Assembly: GCF_004328665.1 (NCBI RefSeq)
Contig: NZ_CP019770.1
Coordinates: 2,604,001 to 2,668,000 of the forward strand
DNA from: Pseudoalteromonas sp. DL-6
Lineage (GTDB): Bacteria; Pseudomonadota; Gammaproteobacteria; Enterobacterales; Alteromonadaceae
Reading direction: 5' to 3'
Length of the DNA: 64,000 nt
A program made the translations under genes and the position numbers. Shown here piece after piece: positions 36,294 through 46,551 of the stretch. Positions within the stretch are counted from its first letter, which is position 1; each line of letters starts with the position of its first letter. A model generated the notes under the pieces. The model was given only the letters and a program-made list of their open reading frames with translations. It did no database searches and had not been told where the DNA came from.

Positions 36294-36437
36294 GTTAGAA
36301 TATCCTTGCACTTAAATGTATGGTTGAGTTTACTATAGCGCGCTTAAGTTCCCAACTGCTTGCGGTAAATAACCTCAAATAGTCCGTAAAGTCTTATTTT
36401 ACTTAACCTGAACCCTGGTTATATAAGGAAGTCATTA

Positions 36438-37157
36438 ATGAAGTACACCCCGCCATTACAATCTGCTACGTTATTAAAACGTTACAAACGCTTTTTAGCT
36501 GATTTAGAGCTCAGTGATGGCAGCACTTTTACCGCTCACTGTGCTAATACGGGGAAAATGACGGGCTGTGCTGACTCTGGTTTTAATGCCTTTTATTCCA
36601 CCAGCAGTAACACCAAACGAAAGTACCCACAGTCATTAGAGCTGACGCAAAATAACTTATCACAGCTTATTTGTGTAAATACAGCCGTTGCTAATAAAGT
36701 AGTTGAAGAAGCGATTAACGCTGAAGTAATTAAAGAGCTGACAGGCTATCAGCAAGTCCAAAGTGAAGTGAAATATGGCAGTGAAAACAGCCGCATTGAC
36801 TTTTTACTTACCCACAATAGCAAAGCTAATTGCTATGTTGAAGTTAAATCAGTCACGCTCCTAAGTGAAAAGCACCCACAAAGCGGCCAAGGTTACTTCC
36901 CAGATGCGCAAACAGTTCGTGGGCAAAAGCATATTCGTGAATTAATCGAAATGGTAAAACAAGGGCATCGTGCGGTGTTACTATTTGCGGTGCTGCATCA
37001 AGGGATCACACAAGTGAGTGCGGCGGCGCATATAGATTCAACCTATGCACAATTACTAAGCGAAGCGATTGAGCAAGGCGTAGAAGTATTAGCTTATAAA
37101 GCCCATATTTCTGCCAGTGAGGTAACTTTAGTTGAGAAAGTGGAGTTTGTTGAGTAA
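36438..37157 (+). CDS. sfsA: DNA/RNA nuclease SfsA
   Basis: A 239-residue protein matching SfsA over its length: [14 protein letters not shown] at the start, the nucleic-acid-binding [11 protein letters not shown] (about 33-43), and a PD-(D/E)XK-type nuclease core SRIDFLL and [10 protein letters not shown] (about 118-142). In E. coli sfsA is directly upstream of dksA. Here 3.9 kb carrying an acylase and an AraC regulator separate them. Confidence 0.95.
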   Translation: MKYTPPLQSATLLKRYKRFLADLELSDGSTFTAHCANTGKMTGCADSGFNAFYSTSSNTKRKYPQSLELTQNNLSQLICVNTAVANKVVEEAINAEVIKELTGYQQVQSEVKYGSENSRIDFLLTHNSKANCYVEVKSVTLLSEKHPQSGQGYFPDAQTVRGQKHIRELIEMVKQGHRAVLLFAVLHQGITQVSAAAHIDSTYAQLLSEAIEQGVEVLAYKAHISASEVTLVEKVEFVE

Positions 37158-37192
37158 AAGCGCCAGCATCAACACTAGCGCTCAAAGTCTGC

Positions 37193-39742
37193 TTACTCTT
37201 TATTCATTGATAAATCCATTTCATCAATTAAATTAAGGTTAATATCTTCATCTTTAAACAGGATGGGTCTCAATACGGGTGTATTTGAATAAAAACGCGA
37301 TTGATCATCAAAATGTTCAGAACTTGAATCAGAGCTTTGCGACATAGTTAACAGCCCTTTTGCTACAGGGCCATCATCGGTAAAGTTCATTACAAACATC
37401 CAGCTCGATCCGTAATTAACAGGGTAGCCATTGGCAGATAAATCAGAGCGTAGTGGTTTACCAGTTATTGCATCATTTAACGTTTGATGATCGATATACG
37501 GGATCACCGTAGAAAATGAGCGACTGCTACTGCGATCAAAGCGATATACATTAAAGCCGCCTTCCACACTCATTGGTCCACTCCAAGGTAATTGCTCGCC
37601 TGAGGCAATACCACCCGCTAGTGTTTTTTCAACAAATTGCAGATCACCTAAGGTGCTGTTTAATGCCACGCCATTAGTTTGCAAATTAAGAACCGCATGG
37701 GCTAAAGCGGTTAATGCAGAGCCATCTGCACGCAATGTATTAGGTGTATTTGCAGGATTGGTTACATCAAAGTTAGCATATAAGTATTTATCGCCATCAA
37801 ATAGATGGGCAAACTCTCTAATTAACGCAGCCCCTTGTGTATCAAGGTTCATAGCACCATTCCAGCCCTCTAACACTGTACAAGCAGCTGTTAGGTCAAC
37901 ACTTGCGCCATTACTAAGGGTTACCGGTGTTGTGCCACGCGCTTTACATTGGGCAACTAAGTCATCAAACACCAATTCACCTAAATAAATACGATTACCA
38001 ACCAGCGCATTTTCAAGCTCAACTAAGTCAAACTTGCTGTCTTCACCGCCTCCCTCTTTTATGAGCTTCAAACCCATACGGGTACGCAATGATAATGGCT
38101 GATGAACATCGCCATATTGCGCAGCAAAGCCCACAAGAGGTTGTTCAAGATTAGTAACCCAATAGCTGTCATTTGAGTTTTGTACGTAGTCAGTGCGACT
38201 TAGTTGGGGAGCTTGTTCAAAAGGCACAACGCCTTGCGGCTCAAATAACTTTAAGTTACCAGGTACTAAATCAAAGCCCGTCGACTCTCTAAGTGCAACC
38301 AATTCAGGTTGCAAACGAATTGCCATATTTGCGGTATCACCCAGTTTCAAAACGGTGCTGTCATCAACAAAAAAGACATTACCTTCTTTATCGCTGGCCA
38401 TGGTGTTATTAAAAGAGACGCCATCGTATTTAGCAAACGAGGCCTTCATCTCTTCTAAGCTGGTTGCTTGATTAATAGCTGACCACTGAGCAACCACATC
38501 CATATTAAATTCATTGGCATCTTTGATGGTAAATGCTTGGCTGTCGTTCCACCCTAAACCATTTGCGGCAGGTGTTTCAATCATTAAACCATGGTGGCTA
38601 TAGTAAAACGGTTTGCTAAGTGTAATTGTGGTCCCTGGTGCTACAGTTACCTCAACGTTAATTGTTTTGGAAGTAATTTCATAATTATCACCCTCTACGC
38701 TATAACCCATGCGGTCATTATCATTGAGTGCCAACTGATAAATTAAAAAATGGCGCGCAGTAGAAAAAGTATGGGTCCAAGCTATGTGCTCATTAAAACC
38801 AATATTGATAACCCCTGGCATGCCTTGCAAACTGCCACCCATTACATTCATAGCATCAGGAATGGTTAGGTGCGATTGCCAAAACCGTAAATTACCTTCA
38901 TGTGGAAAATGAGGGTTTGCTAATAAGCCCCCTTTGCCGTTGGCCATCATATCTTTACCAAGCCCCCAACCGTTCGAGCCTAAATGTTCAAACTTTTTCT
39001 CTAACTTAAACTGCTTTGCTCGCTGATTAATATTACCCACTAATGACGACACGCTACTCGGTGCACCCGCAGTTGGAGCAGGTAAATACTCATTGGAATC
39101 ACCTGGGTTGGCTAAAAAAGCGAGCTCTAAAAAGTTCGCCGAACTTGCCAATTGCACTGTTGCCATAGAATAGGCCAACATATCTTCTGCACTCAAACTG
39201 GTTACCCAAGGGGCACTGGCACATTCAGGCGCTAAGTTATCAACCCCAGTATCAGTAACGTATTTATTAAAGCCTTGCACAAACCCTTCAAAGTGGGCTC
39301 GGCTGTTATCTTCTAATTGATTATAATTAGCTTGAGCATATTCATTTACTCCCAAGGCTTTATAACCAAAATCAGAAATTAAATGTACTGAATCGCCACT
39401 GCCGGGGACTTTATCTGGGCCGTAGTATTTAGAGCGCTCGCCACGCACTTTAATAATTTGATCCATCAATAAACACGCATGATCTTTAGCGTAGGCATAG
39501 CCACTACCAAACGCTAAACTTTCTAAGTTATCAGCCGTAATATGCGGCACACCAAAGGTGGTCCAACGGATATTCGCATCAAGTTTATTATCGTCATCAA
39601 AGGCAATTATTGGCGCGCTTGTTTCTGGCGCAGGATCAGGCACCACGGCAACCGGTGGCGCAACATTATTGTCATTATCTTCGCTACAACCAATTAAAAG
39701 TAGGCTACTGGCGATACAAAGTGAGAGTAAATGGGGTTTCAT
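37193..39742 (-). CDS. penicillin acylase family (Ntn) hydrolase, lipoprotein
   Basis: An 849-residue precursor from the ATG at 39742 (AAGGAA upstream). It has a lipoprotein signal LLLIGC, an alpha-chain region beginning IRWTTFGVPHITADN and, near residue 255, the autocleavage site before SNGWGLG, whose Ser becomes the N-terminal nucleophile of the beta chain. Downstream are HIAWTHTFS and a family-typical NSNDSYWVTN. The family includes penicillin, aculeacin and acyl-homoserine-lactone acylases. Quorum quenching is possible but unproven. A divergent AraC regulator probably controls it. Confidence 0.88.
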   Translation of the reverse strand: MKPHLLSLCIASSLLLIGCSEDNDNNVAPPVAVVPDPAPETSAPIIAFDDDNKLDANIRWTTFGVPHITADNLESLAFGSGYAYAKDHACLLMDQIIKVRGERSKYYGPDKVPGSGDSVHLISDFGYKALGVNEYAQANYNQLEDNSRAHFEGFVQGFNKYVTDTGVDNLAPECASAPWVTSLSAEDMLAYSMATVQLASSANFLELAFLANPGDSNEYLPAPTAGAPSSVSSLVGNINQRAKQFKLEKKFEHLGSNGWGLGKDMMANGKGGLLANPHFPHEGNLRFWQSHLTIPDAMNVMGGSLQGMPGVINIGFNEHIAWTHTFSTARHFLIYQLALNDNDRMGYSVEGDNYEITSKTINVEVTVAPGTTITLSKPFYYSHHGLMIETPAANGLGWNDSQAFTIKDANEFNMDVVAQWSAINQATSLEEMKASFAKYDGVSFNNTMASDKEGNVFFVDDSTVLKLGDTANMAIRLQPELVALRESTGFDLVPGNLKLFEPQGVVPFEQAPQLSRTDYVQNSNDSYWVTNLEQPLVGFAAQYGDVHQPLSLRTRMGLKLIKEGGGEDSKFDLVELENALVGNRIYLGELVFDDLVAQCKARGTTPVTLSNGASVDLTAACTVLEGWNGAMNLDTQGAALIREFAHLFDGDKYLYANFDVTNPANTPNTLRADGSALTALAHAVLNLQTNGVALNSTLGDLQFVEKTLAGGIASGEQLPWSGPMSVEGGFNVYRFDRSSSRSFSTVIPYIDHQTLNDAITGKPLRSDLSANGYPVNYGSSWMFVMNFTDDGPVAKGLLTMSQSSDSSSEHFDDQSRFYSNTPVLRPILFKDEDINLNLIDEMDLSMNKE

Positions 39743-39886
39743 TGCGATGTTCCTTGTCATTATTATTGTTTAACCTAACAACCATGCCGTAAATCCTAGT
39801 TAAAATCTTGACCTCAAACGCACAAAATTGACTTTATGCGCCAGTTAAGGCAGTTTAAACTTTAACCATATAGAAAAGGATGTTTT

Positions 39887-40870
39887 ATGTATTTTGTAAG
39901 TAGCCAAATTATTCGCTCTTTGACGAGTTATTTAGCTTCTCAAGGCCTGAGTAAACAACACTTACTTAATAATATTACTCAAGGAGAGCTGCAACTTAAC
40001 AATAGTCGTTATAAATACCCCCTTAGTGATTACGAAAAACTCATGACCATTGGCGCAAAACAATTAAATAGGCAAACAATAGGGCTTGAATTTGGGCAGG
40101 CATTAAATGCACAAAATTGGGGATTGCTGGGGCATATTGCTTTAGTAAGTGACTCTTTATTAAGTGCATTACAACATGCTTTAAAGTTACATACCTTAGT
40201 TAGAAACATTGGCACTATTAGCCTAAATCATCACCCACAATACAGCAGCCTGGAATGGCACCCTAAAACGGCTGTCACACACTACATGGCAGATGAACTT
40301 TTTAGTAGCTGGCTTGCTTTTGCTAAACAATGTTGTGAATGGCAAGCTTCGCTGACGCTCAGCCAAGTAAAGTTAATGCGCCCACAACCTCCAACCAGTG
40401 AAGCAAAGCAGTATGATTTGCTGTTTAACTGCCCAATTGAGTTTAATAGCACAACAAATAGCATGACCTTTAATAGCCAATTACTACACAGCCCATTAAA
40501 AGGCGCTAATAACGAGCTAGAAACCCTATTAGCCGCACAAGCTATTAACTATAACCATGAAGCCCAGTACATCAGTCAGCTCAAAGCGCTAATAACCCAA
40601 CACCTGCCAGAGCGTTTAAGCGTTCAGCAAGCGGCACAGGCGCTAGCATTATCAACCCGCAGCCTACAGCGTTACTTAAAACAACAACACACCAGCTACA
40701 GCAAAATTATTGACGATATATGTAAACAACAAGCGCTCATATTACTAAAACAAGGACTCAGTTCGTTAAACATTGCCACTGCACTGGGTTTTTCTGAACA
40801 AAGCGCATTTCAGCGCGCATTTAAACGTTGGTATTGCGCCACGCCAAAAAAATACTTAACCAAAAAGTAA
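39887..40870 (+). CDS. AraC family transcriptional regulator
   Basis: A 327-residue protein with an N-terminal AraC-ligand-binding-like domain (about 15-200, GLEFGQALNAQNWGLLGHIAL) and a C-terminal double helix-turn-helix (about 235-325, LSVQQAAQALALSTRSLQRYLKQ and GFSEQSAFQRAFKRWY). The domain type is that of regulators such as OruR/ArgR-like proteins rather than AraC itself. It is divergent from the acylase with a 144-bp shared gap, so the acylase gene is the likely target. Confidence 0.87.
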   Translation: MYFVSSQIIRSLTSYLASQGLSKQHLLNNITQGELQLNNSRYKYPLSDYEKLMTIGAKQLNRQTIGLEFGQALNAQNWGLLGHIALVSDSLLSALQHALKLHTLVRNIGTISLNHHPQYSSLEWHPKTAVTHYMADELFSSWLAFAKQCCEWQASLTLSQVKLMRPQPPTSEAKQYDLLFNCPIEFNSTTNSMTFNSQLLHSPLKGANNELETLLAAQAINYNHEAQYISQLKALITQHLPERLSVQQAAQALALSTRSLQRYLKQQHTSYSKIIDDICKQQALILLKQGLSSLNIATALGFSEQSAFQRAFKRWYCATPKKYLTKK

Positions 40871-41090
40871 AAATAAGTTGTTTTTATTGTTATTGCCCAT
40901 ATAACTACGCCAGTTTATAAACCAATACTGTGATAAGAAAGTATAAGTAGTGCTTTTACTACTTTTATATCACCAAACAGGGTTAAGCTAATTCGATTAT
41001 TTAAAAATAAATTTGCCTAGGGTATGAGTTTCTGTTATTTATACCGCCGGCTAATGCTGAGGCATTAAATTAAGGATTTAGGAGAGAGTT

Positions 41091-41534
41091 ATGCCAGACC
41101 AAAAAAGACATGGTTTATTGGCTCAAGCCGGTTTAGAACCATACCAAGAAAAACCGGGTGAAGAGTACATGAATGATGCACAACGTGCTCATTTTAAAAC
41201 AATTTTAGAAACTTGGCGTAATGATTTACGTAACGAAGTTGATCGTACAAAATCACACATGCAAGACGAAGCAGCTAACTTTCCTGATCCCGTTGACCGC
41301 GCAGCACAAGAAGAAGAGTTCTCATTAGAGCTTCGTACTCGTGACCGCGAACGTAAGTTGATTAAGAAAATTGAAAAAACAATTATATTAATTAAAGAAG
41401 ACGAATTTGGCTTTTGTGAGTCTTGTGGCATTGAAATTGGCATTCGCCGCTTAGAAGCGCGCCCTACTGCTGATTTATGTGTAGACTGTAAAACACTTGC
41501 TGAAATCAAAGAAAAGCAATCTGGACGCGGCTAA
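41091..41534 (+). CDS. dksA: RNA polymerase-binding transcription factor DksA
   Basis: A 147-residue protein with the N-terminal coiled coil carrying the tip motif ([20 protein letters not shown], about 63-82) and a C-terminal zinc finger C-x2-C-x17-C-x2-C (CESC to CVDC). With ppGpp it binds the RNA polymerase secondary channel and drives the stringent response. TAGGAGAG lies just before the ATG. gluQ starts 12 bp downstream in the same operon, as in E. coli. Confidence 0.97.
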   Translation: MPDQKRHGLLAQAGLEPYQEKPGEEYMNDAQRAHFKTILETWRNDLRNEVDRTKSHMQDEAANFPDPVDRAAQEEEFSLELRTRDRERKLIKKIEKTIILIKEDEFGFCESCGIEIGIRRLEARPTADLCVDCKTLAEIKEKQSGRG

Positions 41535-41546
41535 TTAAGTATAGCC

Positions 41547-42443
41547 ATGTCTTCTACAGCCGTTACTGCGCAAGTACCTAACTATCGCGGCCGATTTGCA
41601 CCGTCCCCTTCCGGACCGTTACATTTTGGCTCACTTGTGGCGGCTGTAGGTAGCTACCTAGATGCAAAAGCAAACCAAGGAAAGTGGTTAGTTCGCATCG
41701 AAGACATAGACACCACTCGCGTTGTAAAAGGCGCCGCCACCGATATCCTAAATACCTTAGACGCCTACAACCTCAATTGGGATGAAAACGTTGTGTACCA
41801 AACACAGCGTCTTACTATCTACCAAGATGCCGTGCACTCTTTATCACAGCAACAGCTTGTGTATGCCTGCCAATGCTCCCGTAAGCAAATAAAAGCCCTC
41901 GGCGGCATTTATCAAGGGCAGTGTAAACACAGTCAACTAAATGAACAGGGGCATGCCCTGCGCTTAAGCCAATGCCATGCAACTGTTGATTATAACGACC
42001 TTATTCAAGGGCATATTGACGTTGACCCAGCCCTCGCTCATGAAGATTACATAATAAAACGTAGTGACGGTTTATTTGCCTATCAACTGGTGGTGGTTAT
42101 TGATGACATTGAGCAAGGGATTAATCGTATTGTACGAGGCGCTGATTTAATTGAACCGACTGCGCGTCAAATCAGTTTATTTAAACAACTTAATTGCCCT
42201 ATTCCAGAATTTGCTCATTTACCTTTAGCGGTAGCAAAACCGGGATTTAAACTCTCTAAGCAAAATTATGCCCCTGCAATTTGCAAACAAAATCCAAAAC
42301 CTACTTTAATAGCTGTATTTAAATTTTTAGGCCTGCCAATACATGAGCAATTAATGGATTTAACCTGCGAACAATTACTCGCTTGGGGCGTGGCACATTT
42401 TAACCTAAGCCTTGTTCCTGCTAAGCGCGAAATACAGATTTAA
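41547..42443 (+). CDS. gluQ: glutamyl-Q tRNA(Asp) synthetase
   Basis: A 298-residue truncated GltX paralogue. It keeps the catalytic domain (FAPSPSGPLHFGSL, about 17-30; KMSKS-like KLSKQNY near 243) and a zinc site (ACQCS with downstream YQGQC), and lacks the anticodon-binding domain. It attaches glutamate to queuosine in tRNA-Asp. It is 12 bp after dksA, so almost certainly co-transcribed. Confidence 0.95.
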   Translation: MSSTAVTAQVPNYRGRFAPSPSGPLHFGSLVAAVGSYLDAKANQGKWLVRIEDIDTTRVVKGAATDILNTLDAYNLNWDENVVYQTQRLTIYQDAVHSLSQQQLVYACQCSRKQIKALGGIYQGQCKHSQLNEQGHALRLSQCHATVDYNDLIQGHIDVDPALAHEDYIIKRSDGLFAYQLVVVIDDIEQGINRIVRGADLIEPTARQISLFKQLNCPIPEFAHLPLAVAKPGFKLSKQNYAPAICKQNPKPTLIAVFKFLGLPIHEQLMDLTCEQLLAWGVAHFNLSLVPAKREIQI

Positions 42444-42649
42444 CCTTCCATTACGTATTACGTGTAATTAATTCAAATAAAATCGTTAAAAATGGCTTAA
42501 TTTCAGTGCTGCAACTTAATTTTTTTACCTTGCTGGTATATGATAGCCGCCTAAATATATGCTAATTACATTGAACGGTAAAAATAACGCTTTAAGCGAA
42601 TACTTGCTGTGATTTTGATTGCAATGGCGAGCAAATCAACCGCTTCTCT

Positions 42650-42664
42650 AGGAGACAGACTATT
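42650..42664 (+). promoter_or_regulatory. ribosome binding site and AUU start codon of pcnB
   Basis: AGGAG (42650-42654) lies 7 bp before ATT (42662-42664). No ATG, GTG or TTG exists in frame between the ribosome binding site and 42749, which is internal to the conserved protein. The site decides the start of pcnB. Confidence 0.8.
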
Positions 42665-44047
42665 ATTTCCAAGCTTTTTCAATTTTGTCGACAAATTATC
42701 GGCCCAAGTGCCAATAACGAAAATGTCGCAATCAGCAGTGAGCCGTTAGTGATCCCTAGAGGTGAGCATGGTATTTCTCGCAAACAATTTAGCCCAAATG
42801 CAATCAAAGTACTCTACCGCCTGAAAGATGGTGGTTATGATGCTTACTTAGTTGGTGGTTGCATTCGCGATGTATTGTTAGGTCAACAACCTAAAGATTT
42901 TGATGTTGTAACCAATGCCACCCCTGAGCAAGTAAAAAAACTGTTTCGTAACTGTCGCTTAATTGGTCGCCGCTTTCGTTTAGCGCACATTGTTTTTGGC
43001 CGTGAGATTATTGAAGTGGCAACAATGCGCGGCCATCACGAAGCACAAGAAGATAAAAATCAAATTAGTCAGTCAAGTGAACACGGGCAACTTCTTCGCG
43101 ATAACGTATTTGGGAGCATTGAAGAAGATGCAGAACGTCGTGATTTTTCAATCAACGCTTTGTACTACTCCATTAATGATTTTTGTGTTTACGATTACGC
43201 AAATGGCTTAGCCGCTATCAAAGCAAAACAAATTGAGTTGATTGGCGATCCTGAAACACGCTACCGTGAAGATCCGGTTCGTATGCTTCGCGCAGTGCGC
43301 TTTGCTACCAAGTTAGATATGCAAATAGCGCCAGCAAGCGAAAAACCGATTACCGAATTAGCAAGCTTGCTTGATAATATTCCGCCAGCGCGGTTATTTG
43401 AAGAAATACTCAAGCTATTTTTAAACGGCAAAGCACAGCAAAACTTTATAATGTTGCGTCAGTACGGTTTATTTAAGTCGTTATTTCCTGAGCTAGACCG
43501 CATTTTAGATAAAAACCCAGGCGGACTTGAAGAAACCTTCATAAAGCAAATGTTTGCCAACACTGATATCCGTATTAATGCTGATAAAAAAGTCACTCCT
43601 GCATTCGTATTTGCAGCGTTACTGTGGTTCCCGCTAATTGAACGTACTGAAAAAATTAGACGCCAAGAGCAACTATCTGAATACGATGCATTTGCTCAGG
43701 CAATTAATAAAGTACTGAGTGAGAATGCCCAACACATTGCCGTGCCAAAACGCTTTACGTTAGGTGCTCGTGATATTTGGCATATTCAACAGCGCTTAGA
43801 TAAACGTGCTGGCCAACGTGCCTACCGCTTAACACAGCAGCCACGCTTTAAAGCCGCTTATGATTTTTTACTATTGCGTGTTGATGCTGGTGAAACTGAG
43901 CATACAGAACTGGCACAGTGGTGGACACAATACTTAGGCCAAGATATTAATGGCCAAAAAGAAATGGTGCGAGAGCTTGGTCATCAAGGCGGTCCAAAAC
44001 CACGTAAGCGACCTCGCCGTCGTACTACTAAAAAGCCAGCTGAGTAA
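42662..44047 (+). CDS. pcnB: poly(A) polymerase I, probable AUU start
   Basis: A 461-residue class II nucleotidyltransferase (E. coli PcnB has 465) that adds poly(A) tails to RNA and promotes decay. Motifs: LVGGCIRDVLLG, KDFDVV, FRNCRLIGRRFRLAH, RRDFSINALYY and the basic C-terminus KPRKRPRRRTTKK. The first ATG/GTG-type codon in frame (GTG 42749) falls inside the conserved VIPRGEHGISRK. Translating from ATT at 42662 gives MISKLFQFCRQII, which aligns without gaps to the E. coli start MFTRVANFCRKVL. E. coli pcnB is also known to start at AUU. Confidence 0.93.
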   Translation: MISKLFQFCRQIIGPSANNENVAISSEPLVIPRGEHGISRKQFSPNAIKVLYRLKDGGYDAYLVGGCIRDVLLGQQPKDFDVVTNATPEQVKKLFRNCRLIGRRFRLAHIVFGREIIEVATMRGHHEAQEDKNQISQSSEHGQLLRDNVFGSIEEDAERRDFSINALYYSINDFCVYDYANGLAAIKAKQIELIGDPETRYREDPVRMLRAVRFATKLDMQIAPASEKPITELASLLDNIPPARLFEEILKLFLNGKAQQNFIMLRQYGLFKSLFPELDRILDKNPGGLEETFIKQMFANTDIRINADKKVTPAFVFAALLWFPLIERTEKIRRQEQLSEYDAFAQAINKVLSENAQHIAVPKRFTLGARDIWHIQQRLDKRAGQRAYRLTQQPRFKAAYDFLLLRVDAGETEHTELAQWWTQYLGQDINGQKEMVRELGHQGGPKPRKRPRRRTTKKPAE

Positions 44048-44050
44048 ATA

Positions 44051-44536
44051 ATGCAACGTGTCTACTTGGGGTTAGGTGCAAACCTTAACAGCCCTAAAAA
44101 ACAACTTGATAACGCTGTTATTGCACTTAAAAGCTTGCCAAACAGCGAATTTATAGCCTGCTCGCATTATTATGCGAGCAAGCCTATGGGACCACAAGAT
44201 CAACCTGATTATGTGAATGCGGTCGCCTGTATCAACACTTCACTTGAGCCAGAGCAACTACTTGATTTAACCCAAGCCATAGAGCTGGAACATGGTCGAG
44301 TTAGAAAGGCTGAGCGCTGGGGCGCACGCACACTGGATATTGATATTTTATTATTTGGTGAACACATTTTAAATACCGAACGTTTAACCGTACCTCATTA
44401 TGGATTAACTGAGCGAGAATTTGTTGTTTACCCATTGCAAGAAATTGCACCGGAACTGATTTTACCTAGCGGCGCATCTATCCAACAGATAGCAAATACC
44501 TTACCGCTTAACGACTTACAACAATTACCACGGTAA
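44051..44536 (+). CDS. folK: 2-amino-4-hydroxy-6-hydroxymethyldihydropteridine pyrophosphokinase
   Basis: A 161-residue HPPK that pyrophosphorylates the pterin in folate synthesis. It begins with VYLGLGANL and contains ERWGARTLDIDILLFG, which carries the two metal-binding Asp residues, followed by VPHYGLTEREFVVYPL. It starts 3 bp after pcnB, as in E. coli, and is followed 30 bp later by panB. Confidence 0.95.
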   Translation: MQRVYLGLGANLNSPKKQLDNAVIALKSLPNSEFIACSHYYASKPMGPQDQPDYVNAVACINTSLEPEQLLDLTQAIELEHGRVRKAERWGARTLDIDILLFGEHILNTERLTVPHYGLTEREFVVYPLQEIAPELILPSGASIQQIANTLPLNDLQQLPR

Positions 44537-44566
44537 TTAATTAAGGCCATTGTCTGCGAGAATATT

Positions 44567-45361
44567 ATGTCTAAAATAACCGTTTCAACTTTGAATAAAA
44601 TGAAGGCTGAAAGTAATAAAATCACTGCGTTAACAGCTTACGATGCTAGTTTTGCTAAGTTATTTCATGATAACGGCGTTGATGTTGTTTTAGTTGGTGA
44701 TTCTTTGGGTATGGTATTACAAGGTGGCGATGATACCTTAGCGGTTACAAACCAAGAAATTGCCTACCATACTCGCTGTGTGCGCGCAGGAAGCCGTGAT
44801 TTATTTGTTATTGCTGATTTACCATTTATGACCTACGCAAACCCAAATGATGCGTGTAAAAATGCTGCAGAGCTGATGCGCGCGGGTGCTAATATGGTCA
44901 AACTTGAAGGCGGTGAATGGCTGCATGACAGCATTAAATCACTCACCCAACAAGGTATCCCGGTATGTGGCCATTTGGGTCTTACACCACAATCTGTGCA
45001 TGTATTCGGTGGTTTTAAAATCCAAGGCCGTGAAGAAGCGCAAGCGAAAAAAATTATTGCCGATGCAAAAGCATTAGAAGCCGCAGGTGCTCAACTACTG
45101 GTGCTTGAATGTATTCCAAGTGCCTTAGCAAAACGCGTTACTGAGTCATTGAGCATTCCTACAATCGGGATTGGCGCCGGTAATGTAACCGATGGCCAAA
45201 TTTTGGTTATGCACGATTTAGTGGGTATTTCTGCAGGTTACATTCCTAAATTTTCAAAAAACTTTTTACTCGAAACAGGTAATATGCCTGCTGCGGTTAA
45301 AAAGTATTGTAACGATGTCAAAAGCGGCGTATTCCCAAGCGCTGAACACGAGTTTAAATAA
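44567..45361 (+). CDS. panB: 3-methyl-2-oxobutanoate hydroxymethyltransferase
   Basis: A 264-residue TIM-barrel enzyme. It contains the signatures [24 protein letters not shown] (with the metal-binding Asp), DLPFMTY and [11 protein letters not shown]. It makes ketopantoate from 2-oxoisovalerate using methylene-THF, the first committed step of pantothenate synthesis. Its stop overlaps the start of panC by one base. Confidence 0.97.
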   Translation: MSKITVSTLNKMKAESNKITALTAYDASFAKLFHDNGVDVVLVGDSLGMVLQGGDDTLAVTNQEIAYHTRCVRAGSRDLFVIADLPFMTYANPNDACKNAAELMRAGANMVKLEGGEWLHDSIKSLTQQGIPVCGHLGLTPQSVHVFGGFKIQGREEAQAKKIIADAKALEAAGAQLLVLECIPSALAKRVTESLSIPTIGIGAGNVTDGQILVMHDLVGISAGYIPKFSKNFLLETGNMPAAVKKYCNDVKSGVFPSAEHEFK

Positions 45362-46209
45362 TGCAGTCAATCACTGAAATTAAATCATTACGCAGTCAAA
45401 TTAGAGCATGGCGCCAAGCCGGTTTAAGCGTCGCATTTGTACCTACTATGGGCAATTTGCATCGTGGTCATTTTTCACTGGTAGAAAAAGCAAAAACACT
45501 GGCCGATAAAGTCGTCGTGAGTATTTTTGTTAACCCAATGCAATTTGGCGCTAACGAAGATTTAGACAGTTACCCGCGCACCTTGGATGCAGATAAACAA
45601 GGTTTAGCCGATCTTGAAACAGATATTTTGTTTATTCCCAGTGTAGAAACTATTTACCCTAATGGGTTAGGTGCACAAAGCTTTGTTGATGTACCCGGTA
45701 TTTCAATGGGGTATTGTGGCGGTTCACGCCCAGGTCACTTTAAAGGCGTAGCGACTGTTGTTACTAAGCTATTTAATTTAGTACAGCCTGATTACGCTTG
45801 TTTTGGTGAAAAAGATTTTCAGCAGCTACAAGTGGTTAAAACCATGGCCACTGATTTATCAATACCAGTAGAAATTATTGGCGTACCTACCATGCGTGAA
45901 GTTAGCGGCCTCGCTATGAGCTCGCGTAATGGGTATTTATCAGCTGATGAAAAACACACCGCTCCCGCTTTATTTAACACCTTAAAACACTGTGCTCAGC
46001 AACTTAAAAGCGGTAATAAAGACTTTGCCACACTTGAAAATGAAGCGAAGAGTGCATTAGAAAACGCAGGTCTAAAACCAGATTATTTTACGATAGCTCA
46101 ACGAGATACATTAAAAGCTGCTACACTCGAAGATACACGATTTGTAATTTTAGCTGCCGCCTTTTTAGGTAGTGTTAGATTAATCGACAACCTACAAGTT
46201 GAAGTTTAA
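45361..46209 (+). CDS. panC: pantothenate synthetase
   Basis: A 282-residue ATP-dependent ligase joining pantoate and beta-alanine. It has the HIGH-type motif [12 protein letters not shown] (about 30-41), [19 protein letters not shown], and FGEKDFQQL and MSSRNGYL later, all characteristic. TAATG overlap with panB indicates translational coupling. panD is not present next to it. Confidence 0.97.
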   Translation: MQSITEIKSLRSQIRAWRQAGLSVAFVPTMGNLHRGHFSLVEKAKTLADKVVVSIFVNPMQFGANEDLDSYPRTLDADKQGLADLETDILFIPSVETIYPNGLGAQSFVDVPGISMGYCGGSRPGHFKGVATVVTKLFNLVQPDYACFGEKDFQQLQVVKTMATDLSIPVEIIGVPTMREVSGLAMSSRNGYLSADEKHTAPALFNTLKHCAQQLKSGNKDFATLENEAKSALENAGLKPDYFTIAQRDTLKAATLEDTRFVILAAAFLGSVRLIDNLQVEV

Positions 46210-46237
46210 TCTTGGTAGCTACACTTTAAGGACAAGC

Positions 46238-46477
46238 ATGAAAACTTTTATAAAAACTAGCTGTGTGGCTTTTTCGTTTGCAGTTCTCGCTGGCTGTCAG
46301 AGCCAGGCGGGTAATCCGGCACTTAATCAATGTGCTCAACAAAGTTATCAATGTGAAACCAGCTGCGAGCAGCAAACAACGACCGATAGTCTTAAATCGC
46401 AAGTTTGCTCATCAAAGTGTATTGAGGCGTACAATCAATGCAAAGTACAAGCTGAAAACTTAGGTAAAGCTGACTAA
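46238..46477 (+). CDS. small Cys-rich lipoprotein
   Basis: A 79-residue protein starting at the ATG at 46238 (TTTAAGGA upstream). It has a lipoprotein signal ending AVLAGC, then a short domain with six further cysteines (NQC, QC, SC, VC, KC and QC), which suggests disulfide-bonded helices outside the cytoplasm. No family is recognised. It lies 28 bp after panC and just before a strong terminator, so it ends the dksA-panC gene series. Confidence 0.72.
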   Translation: MKTFIKTSCVAFSFAVLAGCQSQAGNPALNQCAQQSYQCETSCEQQTTTDSLKSQVCSSKCIEAYNQCKVQAENLGKAD

Positions 46478-46506
46478 TAGCAATCGTCGGCATAAATTGT
46501 AAAACA

Positions 46507-46533
46507 AAAAAACCGCTCAATGAGCGGTTTTTT
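46507..46533. terminator. bidirectional terminator between the Cys-rich lipoprotein and pstS
   Basis: Arms AAAAAACCGCTCA/TGAGCGGTTTTTT with almost no loop sequence, T-run on the plus strand and matching A-run on the other side. It lies between convergent genes. Confidence 0.9.
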
Positions 46534-46551
46534 ATTAATTGCTTCAGTTGC

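Noticed and set aside
40947..40970. Terminator after the AraC gene
   Set aside because: AAGTAGT/ACTACTT can form a short stem, but it is AT-rich with only a weak T-run. It was left out of the annotation.
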